Source: Exiguobacterium sp. s48 (GTDB lineage Bacteria; Bacillota; Bacilli; Exiguobacteriales; Exiguobacteriaceae). From it: a DNA stretch of 64,000 nucleotides. The DNA is taken from NCBI RefSeq assembly GCF_018617395.1, contig NZ_JACSKC010000001.1, positions 434,001 to 498,000 of the forward strand, written 5' to 3'. The notes under the pieces are model-generated. The model saw only the letters and a program-made list of their open reading frames with translations. It had not been told where the DNA came from and did no database searches. Position numbers and translations under genes: made by a program. Positions 39,498 through 49,536 of the stretch are shown piece by piece; within the stretch, counting starts at the first letter, position 1, and each line of letters begins with the position of its first letter.

Positions 39498-40040
39498 TTG
39501 AAAGAAGTGTTTAGTTGGCTCAAAGCCATCGTTGTCGCGCTTGTCATCGCGTTCGTCATCCGGACGTTCATCTTCGTTCCCGTCATCGTAGAAGGAGAGT
39601 CGATGATGCCGACACTCCACAATGCGGATCGAATGATCGTCAGTAAAATTTCGAACTATGTTGGAGAGCTAGACCGAGGCGATATCGTCGTGTTCCATGC
39701 GACAGAATCAAAAGACTATATTAAACGTGTCATCGCTATTCCTGGAGACACGCTCGAATATCGAGATGATATGCTTTATATTAACGGCGAAGCGGTGGAA
39801 GAACCGTATTTGGATGAATTCCGTGCCCAGATGAACGGGTTCCCATTGACGGAGAACTTTACACTCGAACAAGTGACGGGTGAGTCGGTCGTTCCAGAAG
39901 ATTCGTATTTCGTCATGGGTGACAATCGTCAAAACTCGAAAGACAGCCGTGAAATCGGATTTGTGTCGAAAGAGGAGATTGTCGGTAAGACAAACTTCAT
40001 CTTCTGGCCGCTCGATGATGTAGGCACGGTAGAAGATTAA
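39498..40040 (+). CDS. lepB: Signal peptidase I
   Basis: This 180-residue serine protease removes signal peptides outside the membrane. One N-terminal membrane helix (about residues 10-30) precedes the catalytic serine in VEGESMMPTL and the catalytic lysine in YIKRVIAIPGD; the box GDNRQNSKDSR closes the active site. I chose TTG at 39498, 9 bp after GAGGAG; a GTG at 39492 is only 3 bp from it. Size and single helix fit the Gram-positive SipS/T type. Confidence 0.93.
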   Translation: MKEVFSWLKAIVVALVIAFVIRTFIFVPVIVEGESMMPTLHNADRMIVSKISNYVGELDRGDIVVFHATESKDYIKRVIAIPGDTLEYRDDMLYINGEAVEEPYLDEFRAQMNGFPLTENFTLEQVTGESVVPEDSYFVMGDNRQNSKDSREIGFVSKEEIVGKTNFIFWPLDDVGTVED

Positions 40041-40052
40041 GGTGGTGCTTTT

Positions 40053-40913
40053 TTGGCAATTCAATGGTTTCCTGGCCACATGGCCAAAGCAAGAAGACAA
40101 GTTACTGAAAAATTAAAATTGATTGACGTCGTCATCGAGCTCGTGGATGCACGCGTGCCACAATCGAGCCGTAACCCGATGGTCGATGAGATTACGGCAG
40201 GAAAACCCCGCCTCATCGTCCTGAACAAAGCGGATATGGCCGACCCCGTTGTGACGGACGCGTGGTTACGCGCGTTGAAGCAAGAAGAGGTCGAGGTCGT
40301 CGCAGTCGATGCGAAGCATAGCAAAGGCTTGAAACAGCTCATCACAGGTGCACAAAAGTTGATGAAAGAAAAACATGATCGCATGCGTGAGAAAGGTCGC
40401 AATCCAGGACCGATCCGTGCGCTCATCATCGGAATCCCGAACGTTGGGAAATCGACGCTCATCAACCGTCTTGCGGGACGGAACATCGCCATCACAGGCG
40501 ATCGTCCTGGTGTGACGAAACGTCAGCAGTGGATCAAGATGAAAGGCGGCGAAATGGAACTCTTGGATACCCCAGGGATTCTTTGGCCGAAGTTCGAAGA
40601 CCAGCAAGTCGGATATCGTTTAGCTGCAACCGGCGCCATCAAAGATGAAATTCTTAACTTGGATGACATCGCCTTGTTTACGGTTCGTGAGCTCCAGGCG
40701 AGATATCCTGAGCAACTGAAGGAACGGTTCAAACTCGAAACGTTACCGGAAGATGCGGTAGAACTCCTTGAGATGATTGGTAAAAAACGTGGGTTGATCA
40801 GTGGCGGATACGTCGATTTTGAAAAGGCGAGCGAACTACTTTTGAATGAACTACGTCATGAAAAGATTGGACGGATCTCCCTTGAGACACCGGCTGACCA
40901 TGAAATGGCGTGA
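40053..40913 (+). CDS. rbgA: Ribosome biogenesis GTPase RbgA (YlqF)
   Basis: This 286-residue GTPase is needed for late 50S assembly. It begins with the characteristic [12 protein letters not shown] and has a circularly permuted G domain: G4 LNKADMAD precedes G1 [14 protein letters not shown] and G3 [13 protein letters not shown]-terminal ANTAR-like helical domain follows. The TTG start comes after AAGGTGGTG. Confidence 0.95.
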   Translation: MAIQWFPGHMAKARRQVTEKLKLIDVVIELVDARVPQSSRNPMVDEITAGKPRLIVLNKADMADPVVTDAWLRALKQEEVEVVAVDAKHSKGLKQLITGAQKLMKEKHDRMREKGRNPGPIRALIIGIPNVGKSTLINRLAGRNIAITGDRPGVTKRQQWIKMKGGEMELLDTPGILWPKFEDQQVGYRLAATGAIKDEILNLDDIALFTVRELQARYPEQLKERFKLETLPEDAVELLEMIGKKRGLISGGYVDFEKASELLLNELRHEKIGRISLETPADHEMA

Positions 40914-40939
40914 AGCTCTGTGAAAACAGGGCTTTTTTG
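40913..40939 (+). terminator. Intrinsic terminator between rbgA and rnhB
   Basis: AAGCTCTGT pairs with ACAGGGCTT, with one G-U pair, around a GAAA tetraloop, then a T run. It overlaps the rbgA stop codon. Confidence 0.8.
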
Positions 40940-40954
40940 AATAGGAGGAAAATC

Positions 40955-41707
40955 GTGACGATTCAACAGATTAAACAACAACTTCAACAAATCCGATATG
41001 AAGAGTGGAACCAATTGAAGTCGACGTTGTCACAAGACCCACGTGCGGGCGTTCAGACATTGATTCGACAAAAAGAGCGTCAATTCGAACGGGAACAAGC
41101 GTTACGTGAGGATTTCGAACGACGGATGATCTATGAGCGTGAGTGGAAGCATAAAGGGTATACTCGGGTCGTCGGCGTGGACGAGGTCGGACGAGGTCCG
41201 CTCGCTGGTCCCGTCGTTGCGGCGGCGGTCCTGTTACCGGAAGATTTTTATATCGCGGGATTGAATGATTCAAAAAAGATGACAAAGTCAGCGAGGGACG
41301 AGGCATACGATCAGATTATCGAAGTCGCCGTGGTCGGTGTCGGCATCGTCGAACCGGCAACGATTGATGACATCAATATATATGAGTCGACGAAGCTTGC
41401 GATGATGGAGGCCATCCGTCAAGTTGGGGAAGTGGACGCTTTATTGATTGACGCCATGAACCTCGAGCTCGACACCCCTCAGCAGTCGCTAATTAAAGGG
41501 GACACGCTCAGTGTGTCGATTGCCGCTGCGAGTGTCGTCGCGAAAGTCGTCCGTGACCGGATGATGGAGGCGTATGACCTGACGTATCCTGGATACGGAT
41601 TTGCGAAAAATGCAGGATATGGGACAGAGGCTCATTTGGATGGGTTGAGACGCCTCGGGGTAACCCCGATCCATCGACGTTCATTTGCCCCCATCAAGCA
41701 TATGTGA
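40955..41707 (+). CDS. rnhB: Ribonuclease HII
   Basis: This 250-residue enzyme nicks RNA-DNA hybrids at misincorporated ribonucleotides. Catalytic acids are in VVGVDEVGRGPLAGPVV and LLIDAMNLE, with YPGYGFAKNAGYGT later. A helical N-terminal extension of about 70 residues precedes the catalytic domain, as in Bacillus RnhB. I chose the GTG at 40955 after ATAGGAGGAA; longer frames run through the terminator. Confidence 0.95.
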   Translation: MTIQQIKQQLQQIRYEEWNQLKSTLSQDPRAGVQTLIRQKERQFEREQALREDFERRMIYEREWKHKGYTRVVGVDEVGRGPLAGPVVAAAVLLPEDFYIAGLNDSKKMTKSARDEAYDQIIEVAVVGVGIVEPATIDDINIYESTKLAMMEAIRQVGEVDALLIDAMNLELDTPQQSLIKGDTLSVSIAAASVVAKVVRDRMMEAYDLTYPGYGFAKNAGYGTEAHLDGLRRLGVTPIHRRSFAPIKHM

Positions 41708-41721
41708 AAGGAGTGATTGCG

Positions 41722-42567
41722 TTGCGTATCGATCATCAGGGCGTCATGCCATTCAAAGTGACAGAACAAACATCACGCCCGTTATTATTAGGGAACACGG
41801 TCGTCGGCAAAGTGTTGCAGCTCTTACCGGGTAACGAAGCGGTCATGCAATTGCCACAGGGAATCTTCCGGGTCGGTGTCAACGCGAACGTGAAAGAGAA
41901 CGTCACGTACAAGTTAGTCGTCACAGACGTCGAGCCGAAACTCGTGCTAAAAGTGGTCACACAAGCGACGGAATCACTCATGACGGCAAAATCGCCACTA
42001 CAAGCACTCGGAGAGCAACTCACGCGATTTATGCGTGATCCGATCCCTACACCGGAATCCGTGAAAACGGCAGGAAAGACGATGTTAGAGAGCGGAGCAG
42101 GGCAAGACATGAAGACGCTCGTCGGAGAGTTGTTCAAGGCAAAAGGAGAACCGAAGTTTGAACAGTTTGTGCGCGCGCAAGAAGCGTTCAATGCGGCGCA
42201 GAGTCCACCTTTTGCGGTTCAATCATTTCACATACCGCAATTAGGTCCGTTTGAACAAGTTCAACTTCGATTAGAAGCGCCAAAGCGAGAAATGATGGAC
42301 TCCGATCACGCACGACTCGTGCTATTTCTCGAAACCCCACGATTTGGGGAGACTGGAATCGACGTGTTGATTCAAAAACGATATGTGTCTGTAAGGGTGT
42401 TTAATGAACAGCACGACTTGAGTCCATATGTCCGTACATATGAACCGATGTTGAAAGAGGGGTTGAAACAGGTGGCGTTCGAATTATCTTCTTTCTCATA
42501 TGAAGTCAAACGTGAGCACATTCCTGAGACATTTGCGCCGCTAGGAAAGGTGGATCTTCAAATATGA
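41722..42567 (+). CDS. ylqG: YlqG-like protein with a FliK-like C-terminal region
   Basis: This 281-residue protein sits where ylqG lies in Bacillus, between rnhB and ylqH. Its function is unknown. The last 90 residues (RLVLFLETPRFGETGIDVL, SVRVFNEQHDLSPYV, LKEGLKQVAFELSSF) resemble the C-terminal domain of the flagellar hook-length protein FliK, although weakly. The N-terminal half has beta-rich and helical parts without a motif I recognise. I chose TTG at 41722, 8 bp after AAAGGAG. The stop overlaps the FlhB-like gene by 4 bp. Confidence 0.7.
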   Translation: MRIDHQGVMPFKVTEQTSRPLLLGNTVVGKVLQLLPGNEAVMQLPQGIFRVGVNANVKENVTYKLVVTDVEPKLVLKVVTQATESLMTAKSPLQALGEQLTRFMRDPIPTPESVKTAGKTMLESGAGQDMKTLVGELFKAKGEPKFEQFVRAQEAFNAAQSPPFAVQSFHIPQLGPFEQVQLRLEAPKREMMDSDHARLVLFLETPRFGETGIDVLIQKRYVSVRVFNEQHDLSPYVRTYEPMLKEGLKQVAFELSSFSYEVKREHIPETFAPLGKVDLQI

Positions 42568-42824
42568 AAGATCAAAAGAAAGCGATCGCCCTCTCGTATG
42601 AGCAGTCGATGGATGCGCCACATGTCGTGGCGAAAGGGTCTGGGATTGTCGCTGAGCGTATGCTTGAAGTGGCGCTCGCGAATGGAGTGCCGGTTCATGA
42701 AGACCCAGCGCTCCTCTCATTACTGTCGGCGTTGAACATTGAAGAGCAGATTCCAGAGGACGTATATCAAGTGATTGCTGAACTTTTTGTGTTTCTTTAT
42801 CAGATGGAACAGGGTAAAATTTGA
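42564..42824 (+). CDS. ylqH: FlhB/EscU C-terminal-domain-like protein (YlqH)
   Basis: This 86-residue protein matches the cytoplasmic C-terminal domain of the type III export switch FlhB: KAIALSYEQSMDAPHVVAKG, then VPVHEDPALLSLL and IPEDVYQVIAELFVFLYQ. It lacks the membrane domain and the NPTH self-cleavage site; the protein begins about where the cleaved fragment would. It overlaps ylqG by 4 bp, echoing the FliK-FlhB partnership. Confidence 0.87.
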   Translation: MKDQKKAIALSYEQSMDAPHVVAKGSGIVAERMLEVALANGVPVHEDPALLSLLSALNIEEQIPEDVYQVIAELFVFLYQMEQGKI

Positions 42825-42875
42825 TTTGTCTAGGGATATATGTGAAAAAAAGATGAAAACTTAAAGCAAGAACGA

Positions 42876-42905
42876 TAGACAGCGCTTTCAGTTTTTCGTT
42901 ACAAT
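42876..42905 (+). promoter_or_regulatory. sucC promoter with an overlapping cre site
   Basis: TAGACA (42876-42881), 18 bp, TACAAT (42900-42905). AGACAGCGCTTTCA at 42877-42890 matches 12 of 14 bases of the CcpA operator TGAAAGCGCTTTCA and covers the -35, so glucose repression of sucCD is likely. Confidence 0.7.
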
Positions 42906-42944
42906 AGACGTGCCGATATTAAAGGGGACTAAGGGGGAAAACAT

Positions 42945-44105
42945 ATGAATATCCATGAGTATCAGGCGAAAGAATTGTTAAGAGAGTTTGGGGTAGCCGT
43001 TCCGACGGGTTATCCGGCCTTTACTGTTGAAGAAGCTGTGGCAGCTGCTGCGAAGCTTGACGGTGAAGTGAAAGTTGTTAAAGCTCAAATCCACGCAGGT
43101 GGCCGCGGTAAAGCCGGTGGCGTTAAACTTGCGAAGACAGACGAAGAAGTGAAGCAATACGCTTCTGAAATTCTCGGGAAAACGCTCGTGACACACCAAA
43201 CAGGTCCGGAAGGAAAAGTTGTCCAGCGTCTCTATATCGAAGAAGGTTCTGCGATTGACCAAGAATTTTACTTAGGACTTGTGCTTGACCGTTCGATCGG
43301 CCGAATTGTCATCATGGGTTCATCTGAGGGTGGTATGGACATCGAGGAAGTCGCTGAACATTCACCAGAGAAAATTCATAAAGAAATCGTCGACCCGGTT
43401 GTGGGCTTACGTCCATTCCAGGCTCGTCGTCTCGCATTCAAGATGGAAGTTCCGACGAAACTCGTCAACAAGTTCAGTGACATGGTCATGAAGTTGTACA
43501 AAGTGTACGTTGAAACAGACTGCACAATTGCGGAAATCAACCCGCTCGTTACGACGAAGGACGGAAACGTGATTGCACTTGATGCGAAGTTAAACTTTGA
43601 TAGCAATGCGCTTTATCGTCACTCTGATATCCTTGCGCTTCGTGACACGACGGAAGAGGACCCACGTGAAGTGGAAGCGTCGAAACATGACCTTAGCTAC
43701 ATCGCGCTTGACGGAAACATCGGTTGTCTCGTCAACGGTGCTGGTCTTGCGATGGCAACGATGGATATCATTAAACATTATGGCGCAGAACCCGCTAACT
43801 TCCTCGACGTAGGTGGCGGTGCGACAAAAGAAAAAGTAACAGAAGCATTCAAATTGATCTTGTCAGACGACCAGGTCAAAGGAATCTTCGTTAACATCTT
43901 CGGTGGAATCATGAAGTGTGACATCATCGCAGAGGGGATTGTCGCAGCGACGAAAGAAATCGGACTCGACTTGCCACTCGTCGTTCGCTTAGAAGGAACG
44001 AACGTTGATGCTGGGAAGCGCATTCTCGATGAATCTGGACTTGCGATTACAACTGCTAGCTCGATGGCTGACGGTGCAGAAAAAATCGCAGCACTTGTTC
44101 GATAA
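42945..44105 (+). CDS. sucC: Succinyl-CoA synthetase beta subunit (ADP-forming)
   Basis: This 386-residue subunit has an ATP-grasp N-terminal domain ([33 protein letters not shown]) and a CoA-ligase C-terminal domain ([29 protein letters not shown]). With SucD it makes ATP from succinyl-CoA in the TCA cycle. AAGGGGG precedes the ATG. sucD follows after 12 bp. Confidence 0.97.
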   Translation: MNIHEYQAKELLREFGVAVPTGYPAFTVEEAVAAAAKLDGEVKVVKAQIHAGGRGKAGGVKLAKTDEEVKQYASEILGKTLVTHQTGPEGKVVQRLYIEEGSAIDQEFYLGLVLDRSIGRIVIMGSSEGGMDIEEVAEHSPEKIHKEIVDPVVGLRPFQARRLAFKMEVPTKLVNKFSDMVMKLYKVYVETDCTIAEINPLVTTKDGNVIALDAKLNFDSNALYRHSDILALRDTTEEDPREVEASKHDLSYIALDGNIGCLVNGAGLAMATMDIIKHYGAEPANFLDVGGGATKEKVTEAFKLILSDDQVKGIFVNIFGGIMKCDIIAEGIVAATKEIGLDLPLVVRLEGTNVDAGKRILDESGLAITTASSMADGAEKIAALVR

Positions 44106-44117
44106 GGGGGAAACGAC

Positions 44118-45035
44118 ATGAGTATTTGGGCGAATAAAGATACGAAAGTCATCATTCAAGGGATTACAGGGAAGCAAGGTTTGTTCCACGGTGAACAAAT
44201 GCTCGCATATAACACGAAATTAGTCGGAGGTGTCACACCTGGTAAAGGTGGAACGACAGTCCTCGACAACGTGCCAGTTTTCAACACTGTTTCTGAAGCG
44301 GTTGAAGCGACAGGTGCCAACGCATCGATCATTTACGTACCACCAGCATTCGCAGCGGACTCAATCATGGAAGCGGCGGATAGCGGAATCGAACTCATCA
44401 TCTGTATCACAGAAGGAATTCCGGTTGTGGACATGATTCAAGTCAAACGGTATCTCGAAGACAAACCGGCTCGTTTGATCGGACCAAACTGCCCTGGTAT
44501 CATTACGCCAGGAGAAGCAAAACTTGGAATCATGCCAGGTTACATTCATACGAAAGGGCATGTCGGAATCGTATCACGTTCAGGGACGCTCACGTATGAG
44601 GCAGTTCATCAGTTAACGACTGCGGGAATCGGTCAGTCGACAGCTGTAGGAATCGGGGGAGACCCGGTCAACGGAACGAACTTCATCGATACGCTTAAAG
44701 CATTCAACGAGGATGAGGACACGAAAGCGGTCATCATGATCGGTGAAATCGGTGGAACGGCTGAAGAAGAAGCAGCTGAATGGGTGAAAGCGAACATGAC
44801 GAAACCGGTCATCGGCTTCATCGGTGGTCAGACGGCTCCTGAAGGCAAACGTATGGGACATGCTGGCGCCATCATCTCAGGTGGTAAAGGTACGGCTGCT
44901 GAGAAAATCAAGACATTGAACGCGAATGGAATCGAAGTCGCTGAAACACCAGCGGTCATCGGAGAAACATTGATTCGTGTCTTGAAAAATGAAGGGTTAT
45001 ACGAAGCGTGTGTCACGGGTCAACCGACGACATAA
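44118..45035 (+). CDS. sucD: Succinyl-CoA synthetase alpha subunit
   Basis: This 305-residue subunit binds CoA at its N-terminus ([26 protein letters not shown]) and carries the phosphorylated histidine in [18 protein letters not shown] near residue 247. [14 protein letters not shown] is also diagnostic. It ends at a strong terminator shared with the sucC transcript. Confidence 0.97.
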   Translation: MSIWANKDTKVIIQGITGKQGLFHGEQMLAYNTKLVGGVTPGKGGTTVLDNVPVFNTVSEAVEATGANASIIYVPPAFAADSIMEAADSGIELIICITEGIPVVDMIQVKRYLEDKPARLIGPNCPGIITPGEAKLGIMPGYIHTKGHVGIVSRSGTLTYEAVHQLTTAGIGQSTAVGIGGDPVNGTNFIDTLKAFNEDEDTKAVIMIGEIGGTAEEEAAEWVKANMTKPVIGFIGGQTAPEGKRMGHAGAIISGGKGTAAEKIKTLNANGIEVAETPAVIGETLIRVLKNEGLYEACVTGQPTT

Positions 45036-45041
45036 GAATCT

Positions 45042-45070
45042 TGAGGGATGCTTGCATCCCTCATTTTTTT
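45042..45070 (+). terminator. Intrinsic terminator after sucD
   Basis: GAGGGATGC pairs with GCATCCCTC across TT and runs into a T7 tract. Confidence 0.93.
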
Positions 45071-45085
45071 AAAGGAGAGTTTGTG

Positions 45086-45880
45086 ATGAATCAAACAATA
45101 GCTCGGTTTGCCGCTGAAAGAATTCCAGTTGAATTTGTGCATCATTATTTAAACGGGACACTTGAAACGCATCGCACACAATTTACTCCACACGTTTGGA
45201 AACGGGCTGAAACGGCTCTTTATGCATCAGAAACGTACAGACAGTTCGTCACATGGGAGGATGAGTTATTCCCGAAACGACTGTTAGAAATTCCGAATCC
45301 ACCGTACTGCTTGTTTTACGAGGGAGATTTAGAGGTACTACAAGAAAGAACGACTGCGATGGTCGGAAGTCGTGAGTTGAATCGAATTAGTCAATTGTTG
45401 GTGAGTCACTATCACTCTTTAATAGAAGAAACTGTATCTGTTTCAGGTGGGGCCCTTGGGATTGATGGGCTCGTTCATGATTGTGCACTAAGCAAAAAAC
45501 GTCCGACAGTGGCCGTACTTGGTGCAGGACTGAACAACCTTTATCCGAAAGCGAATCAACAGATGCTTTTACGGATTCCTGAGCAAGGAATTCTTTTGAG
45601 TGAGTATGCGCCAAACACACCCATTCAAAAATTTCAATTTTTGGAAAGGAATCGATTAGTGAGTGGTCTTGGTGATACGCTCGTCGTCATCCAGGCGAGG
45701 CGAAAAAGCGGAACGATGAATACGGTCGGACACGCTCTAGAGCAAGGAAAGACAGTGTTTGCCGTACCAGGTTCGCCACTCGATCCACTTGCTGAAGGAC
45801 CGAACCGATTGATTGAAGAAGGTGCGATTCCACTGACGAATTCCGATCAAATTATTCGAGATCTCAAGATTGTACGTTGA
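45086..45880 (+). CDS. dprA: DNA processing protein DprA, divergent
   Basis: This 264-residue Rossmann-fold protein protects incoming single strands and loads RecA in transformation. Motifs are MVGSREL, VSVSGGALGIDGLVHDCAL, VLGAGLNNLYPKANQ, LERNRLVSGL and FAVPGSPLDPLAEGPNRLI. The family's SGxA(R/K)GID box has Leu in place of the basic residue. The protein is short: there is little before or after the Rossmann core. I chose ATG 45086 after AAAGGAGAG; longer frames run into sucD. Confidence 0.9.
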   Translation: MNQTIARFAAERIPVEFVHHYLNGTLETHRTQFTPHVWKRAETALYASETYRQFVTWEDELFPKRLLEIPNPPYCLFYEGDLEVLQERTTAMVGSRELNRISQLLVSHYHSLIEETVSVSGGALGIDGLVHDCALSKKRPTVAVLGAGLNNLYPKANQQMLLRIPEQGILLSEYAPNTPIQKFQFLERNRLVSGLGDTLVVIQARRKSGTMNTVGHALEQGKTVFAVPGSPLDPLAEGPNRLIEEGAIPLTNSDQIIRDLKIVR

Positions 45881-45906
45881 CAAACCGGTGAGAACATGAA
45901 TATTAT
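45877..45906 (+). promoter_or_regulatory. Sigma-A promoter for topA
   Basis: TTGACA (45877-45882) overlaps the dprA stop; after 18 bp comes TATTAT (45901-45906). The topA ATG is 40 bp further on. Confidence 0.65.
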
Positions 45907-45945
45907 GGTAGGGATTTAAATGACCTCTAAAAGGGGAGCAGATGT

Positions 45946-48042
45946 ATGGCAAAATATTTGGTGATCGTCGAGTCACCTGCGAAAGCAAAAACAATAAAAC
46001 GTTATTTAGGTCCAAATTATATGGTTAAAGCATCGATGGGACACGTGATTGACTTGCCGAAAAGTCAACTTGGTGTCGACGTCGAACATGACTTTGAACC
46101 AAAGTATATTACCATCCGTGGTAAGGGACCGGTATTAAAAGAATTGAAAACAGCGGCGAAAAAAGCCACAAAAATCTTTCTCGCGGCCGACCCCGACAGA
46201 GAAGGGGAAGCGATTGCCTGGCATTTGGCACGCGCACTCGGTGTCGACGAAACGACAGAATGTCGCGTCGTCTTTAACGAAATCACGAAAGATGCGATTA
46301 AAGAATCGTTTAAACACCCGCGTAAAATCAATCACGACCTCGTCGATGCACAACAGGCTCGTCGAATCCTAGACCGTCTCGTCGGGTACGGGATGAGCCC
46401 TTTATTATGGAAGAAAGTCAAAAAAGGATTGTCCGCAGGGCGAGTTCAATCGGTTGCTGTGAAAATGATCATCGACCGTGAACGTGAAATCAATGCGTTC
46501 GACCCGGAAGAGTATTGGACAATCAAGCTTGATTTGAATCATGATGGGGAATCATTCGAGACCTCATTTTACGGAAAAGATGGGAAGAAGATGGAATTGA
46601 AGTCTGAAGAAGACGCGCAATCCGTCCTCGATACCATCGATGATACGTTTAAAGTCATTGATGTGACGAAGAAAGAACGAAAGCGGAACGCTTCGTTACC
46701 GTTCACAACTAGTTCGTTACAACAGGATGCGGCACGTAAATTAAATTTCCGTGCGAAGAAGACGATGATGCTCGCCCAACAATTATATGAAGGAATCGAC
46801 CTTGGTAAGAAAGAAGGAACGGTCGGTCTGATCACGTATATGCGTACGGACTCGACACGGATTTCAGATTTGGCGAAGGCAGAGGCGAAAGACTACATCG
46901 AATCAACGTTCGGTGAAGAGTATGTCGCTTTGCAAAAACAAAAGGAAAAGAAAGCGGCCAATGCACAAGATGCGCACGAAGCGATTCGTCCGACATCTGC
47001 ACTCCGTGACCCGGCTTCTTTAAAACCTTACCTGTCTCGCGACCAGTTGCGACTTTATAAATTGATTTGGGAGCGGTTGATTGCGAGCCAAATGGCGCCA
47101 GCCGTGCTCGACACCGTCAAAATCGATGTTGAATCGAACGGGATGATTTTCCGTGCGAACGGTTCGACAGTCAAATTCCCTGGTTTCATGAAAGTATATA
47201 TCGAGTCGAAAGATGATGACATCGAAGATACGAATCAAGAGAAGGAGGGGCTCTTGCCACCTCTAGAAGTAGATGACACAGTGAGCTTTGAAGCAATCGA
47301 ACCGAAACAACATTTCACTCAACCGCCACCACGTTATACGGAAGCGCGACTCGTTCGAGCAATGGAAGAACTCGGGATTGGTCGTCCATCGACGTACGCA
47401 CCGACCCTCGACACGATTCAGCGTCGTGGTTACGTCGTCTTGGAGGAGAAGAAGTTCTTACCGACTGAACTCGGGGAACTTGTCATTGAGATGATTGATG
47501 AATATTTCAACGACTTTATCACAGTCCAGTTTACAGCCGACATGGAGACTCTACTTGACTCGATTGAGCATAAAGAAGTGGAGTGGACAGAAGTCGTTGC
47601 CCCGATTTATCGTTCTTTCGAGAAACGCTTGAAGCGAGCCGAAGAAGAAATCGAGAAAATCGAAGTGAAAGATGAACCTGCCGGAATCGACTGTGAAGTT
47701 TGTGGTTCACCGATGGTCATCAAAATGGGACGATACGGCAAGTTCATGGCATGTTCGAACTTCCCGAACTGTACGAATACGAAACCGGTCCAAGTGGAGA
47801 TCGGTGTCCCGTGTCCGAACTGTAAAGACGGACAAATCGTTGAACGCCGTAGTAAAAAAGGTCGTCTCTTCTATGGATGCTCAAACTATCCTGAATGTGA
47901 GTTCGTGTCATGGGACAAGCCGGTTGCGAAACCGTGTCCAGTGTGCGACAGTTTAATGGTCGAGAAGAAAATTAAAGACGGCGTGAAATATCAATGTACG
48001 AACTGTACCCATACCGAGGTACATCAGCAAGAGGAGGATTAA
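45946..48042 (+). CDS. topA: DNA topoisomerase I
   Basis: This 698-residue type IA enzyme relaxes negative supercoils. The Toprim domain is at the start ([18 protein letters not shown], then [15 protein letters not shown]), and the active-site tyrosine lies in [12 protein letters not shown] near residue 296. Three C-terminal zinc ribbons have paired cysteines (CEVC/CSNFPNC, CPNC/CSNYPEC, CPVC/CTNC). The stop overlaps trmFO by one base. Confidence 0.97.
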   Translation: MAKYLVIVESPAKAKTIKRYLGPNYMVKASMGHVIDLPKSQLGVDVEHDFEPKYITIRGKGPVLKELKTAAKKATKIFLAADPDREGEAIAWHLARALGVDETTECRVVFNEITKDAIKESFKHPRKINHDLVDAQQARRILDRLVGYGMSPLLWKKVKKGLSAGRVQSVAVKMIIDREREINAFDPEEYWTIKLDLNHDGESFETSFYGKDGKKMELKSEEDAQSVLDTIDDTFKVIDVTKKERKRNASLPFTTSSLQQDAARKLNFRAKKTMMLAQQLYEGIDLGKKEGTVGLITYMRTDSTRISDLAKAEAKDYIESTFGEEYVALQKQKEKKAANAQDAHEAIRPTSALRDPASLKPYLSRDQLRLYKLIWERLIASQMAPAVLDTVKIDVESNGMIFRANGSTVKFPGFMKVYIESKDDDIEDTNQEKEGLLPPLEVDDTVSFEAIEPKQHFTQPPPRYTEARLVRAMEELGIGRPSTYAPTLDTIQRRGYVVLEEKKFLPTELGELVIEMIDEYFNDFITVQFTADMETLLDSIEHKEVEWTEVVAPIYRSFEKRLKRAEEEIEKIEVKDEPAGIDCEVCGSPMVIKMGRYGKFMACSNFPNCTNTKPVQVEIGVPCPNCKDGQIVERRSKKGRLFYGCSNYPECEFVSWDKPVAKPCPVCDSLMVEKKIKDGVKYQCTNCTHTEVHQQEED

Positions 48043-49352
48043 TGTTGCAACAACGTGTAACTGTAATCGGGGCCGGATTGGCCGGCTCCGAAGCGGCTTG
48101 GCAACTCGCTAAGCGCGGCATTCAAGTCGATTTGTATGAAATGAGACCAGTCCGTCAAACACCTGCGCACCACACGGACCAATTCGCCGAGCTTGTTTGT
48201 TCAAACTCGCTCCGTGCGAACGGTCTTCAAAATGCTGTAGGTGTCTTGAAAGAAGAAATGCGTACGCTTGACTCACTCATCTTGAAAGCGGCGGATACGG
48301 CAAGTGTCCCTGCTGGTGGCGCTCTTGCAGTTGACCGTCATGAGTTTGCAGGTTTCATCACTGAGAAACTAAAAAACCATGAGAACGTTACGGTCCATAC
48401 TGAAGAATTAAAAGAAATTCCTGAAGGGATCGTCATCGTGGCGACTGGACCACTGACATCTCCTGACCTATCAGCCTCACTCAAAGCGTTCACTGGAGAA
48501 GATTATCTCTACTTCTATGACGCTGCGGCACCGATCTTAGATGGCGATACGATTGATCGTGACAAAGTGTATTTAAAATCGCGTTACGACAAAGGTGAAG
48601 CCGCTTACTTGAACTGTCCGATGACAGAGGAGGAATTCGACGTCTTTTATGAAGAGTTGATCAAAGCAGAGGTCGTTCCGCTTAAAGAGTTTGAAAAAGA
48701 GATTTACTTCGAAGGGTGCATGCCGTTTGAAGTCATGGCCGAACGTGGGAAGAAGACGCTTCTATTCGGACCGATGAAGCCGGTCGGTTTAGAAGATCCG
48801 AAGACAGGAAAACGTCCATACGCTGTCGTACAACTCCGTCAGGACAACTCAGCAGGGACGCTTTATAACCTCGTCGGATTCCAAACACATTTGAAGTGGG
48901 GAGAACAAAAGCGAATCATCCGTCTCATTCCTGGACTTGAGAATGCGGATATCGTCCGTTACGGTGTCATGCACCGTAACACGTTCATCAACTCACCGAG
49001 CTTACTCAAACCGACCTATCAGGCACGTACACGCGACACACTCTTTTTTGCGGGTCAAATGACAGGTGTCGAAGGGTATGTAGAGTCTGCGGCATCTGGC
49101 TTATTGGCCGGAATCAATGCGGCGAAGATGATTGCAGGTGAAGAACTTGTCGTCTTACCGCGTGAGACGATGCTCGGTTCGATGGCGCATTACATTACAA
49201 CGGCAGACGGGAAGCACTTCCAGCCAATGAATGCGAACTTCGGATTAGTTCCATCGCTTGAGGATGCTCCGAAAAAGATGAAAAAGCAAGAACGGTATGA
49301 GCGTTACGCAAACCGTGCGCTAGAGACGATTCAACAATATAAAGATCTTTGA
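48042..49352 (+). CDS. trmFO: tRNA m5U54 methyltransferase TrmFO (folate/FAD dependent)
   Basis: This 436-residue flavoprotein makes ribothymidine at tRNA position 54 with methylene-tetrahydrofolate. The FAD motif [13 protein letters not shown] is at the N-terminus, and the conserved cysteine region is [37 protein letters not shown] is typical of the family. The ATG at 48042 follows GAGGAGG; a longer frame is embedded in topA. Confidence 0.97.
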   Translation: MLQQRVTVIGAGLAGSEAAWQLAKRGIQVDLYEMRPVRQTPAHHTDQFAELVCSNSLRANGLQNAVGVLKEEMRTLDSLILKAADTASVPAGGALAVDRHEFAGFITEKLKNHENVTVHTEELKEIPEGIVIVATGPLTSPDLSASLKAFTGEDYLYFYDAAAPILDGDTIDRDKVYLKSRYDKGEAAYLNCPMTEEEFDVFYEELIKAEVVPLKEFEKEIYFEGCMPFEVMAERGKKTLLFGPMKPVGLEDPKTGKRPYAVVQLRQDNSAGTLYNLVGFQTHLKWGEQKRIIRLIPGLENADIVRYGVMHRNTFINSPSLLKPTYQARTRDTLFFAGQMTGVEGYVESAASGLLAGINAAKMIAGEELVVLPRETMLGSMAHYITTADGKHFQPMNANFGLVPSLEDAPKKMKKQERYERYANRALETIQQYKDL

Positions 49353-49357
49353 ACAGG

Positions 49358-49385
49358 AGAGCCAATTTTTGGCTCTTTTGTTTTG
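49358..49385 (+). terminator. Intrinsic terminator after trmFO
   Basis: AGAGCCAA pairs with TTGGCTCT, 3-nt loop, then a T-rich tail (TTTGTTTT). Confidence 0.85.
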
Positions 49386-49425
49386 AAGTAAAATTTCAAT
49401 TGTGTAATTTGTTTCATACTTTGAA

Positions 49426-49440
49426 AATTTTCAGATTATT
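49426..49440 (+). promoter_or_regulatory. Probable CodY-binding box
   Basis: AATTTTCAGATTATT matches 13 of 15 bases of the CodY motif AATTTTCWGAAAATT. It lies 14 bp upstream of the -35 of the operon that ends in codY. Confidence 0.65.
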
Positions 49441-49453
49441 GAACGACTATCTA

Positions 49454-49482
49454 TTGTCACCATACATTCTGTATGCTATGCT
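49454..49482 (+). promoter_or_regulatory. Sigma-A promoter of the xerC-hslV-hslU-codY operon
   Basis: TTGTCA (49454-49459), 17 bp, TATGCT (49477-49482), 55 bp before the xerC ATG. Confidence 0.7.
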
Positions 49483-49536
49483 AATTTCGATTTGACGAGA
49501 ACATGCGTTTTTACGTGTCATCGAGGAGGCGATAAA

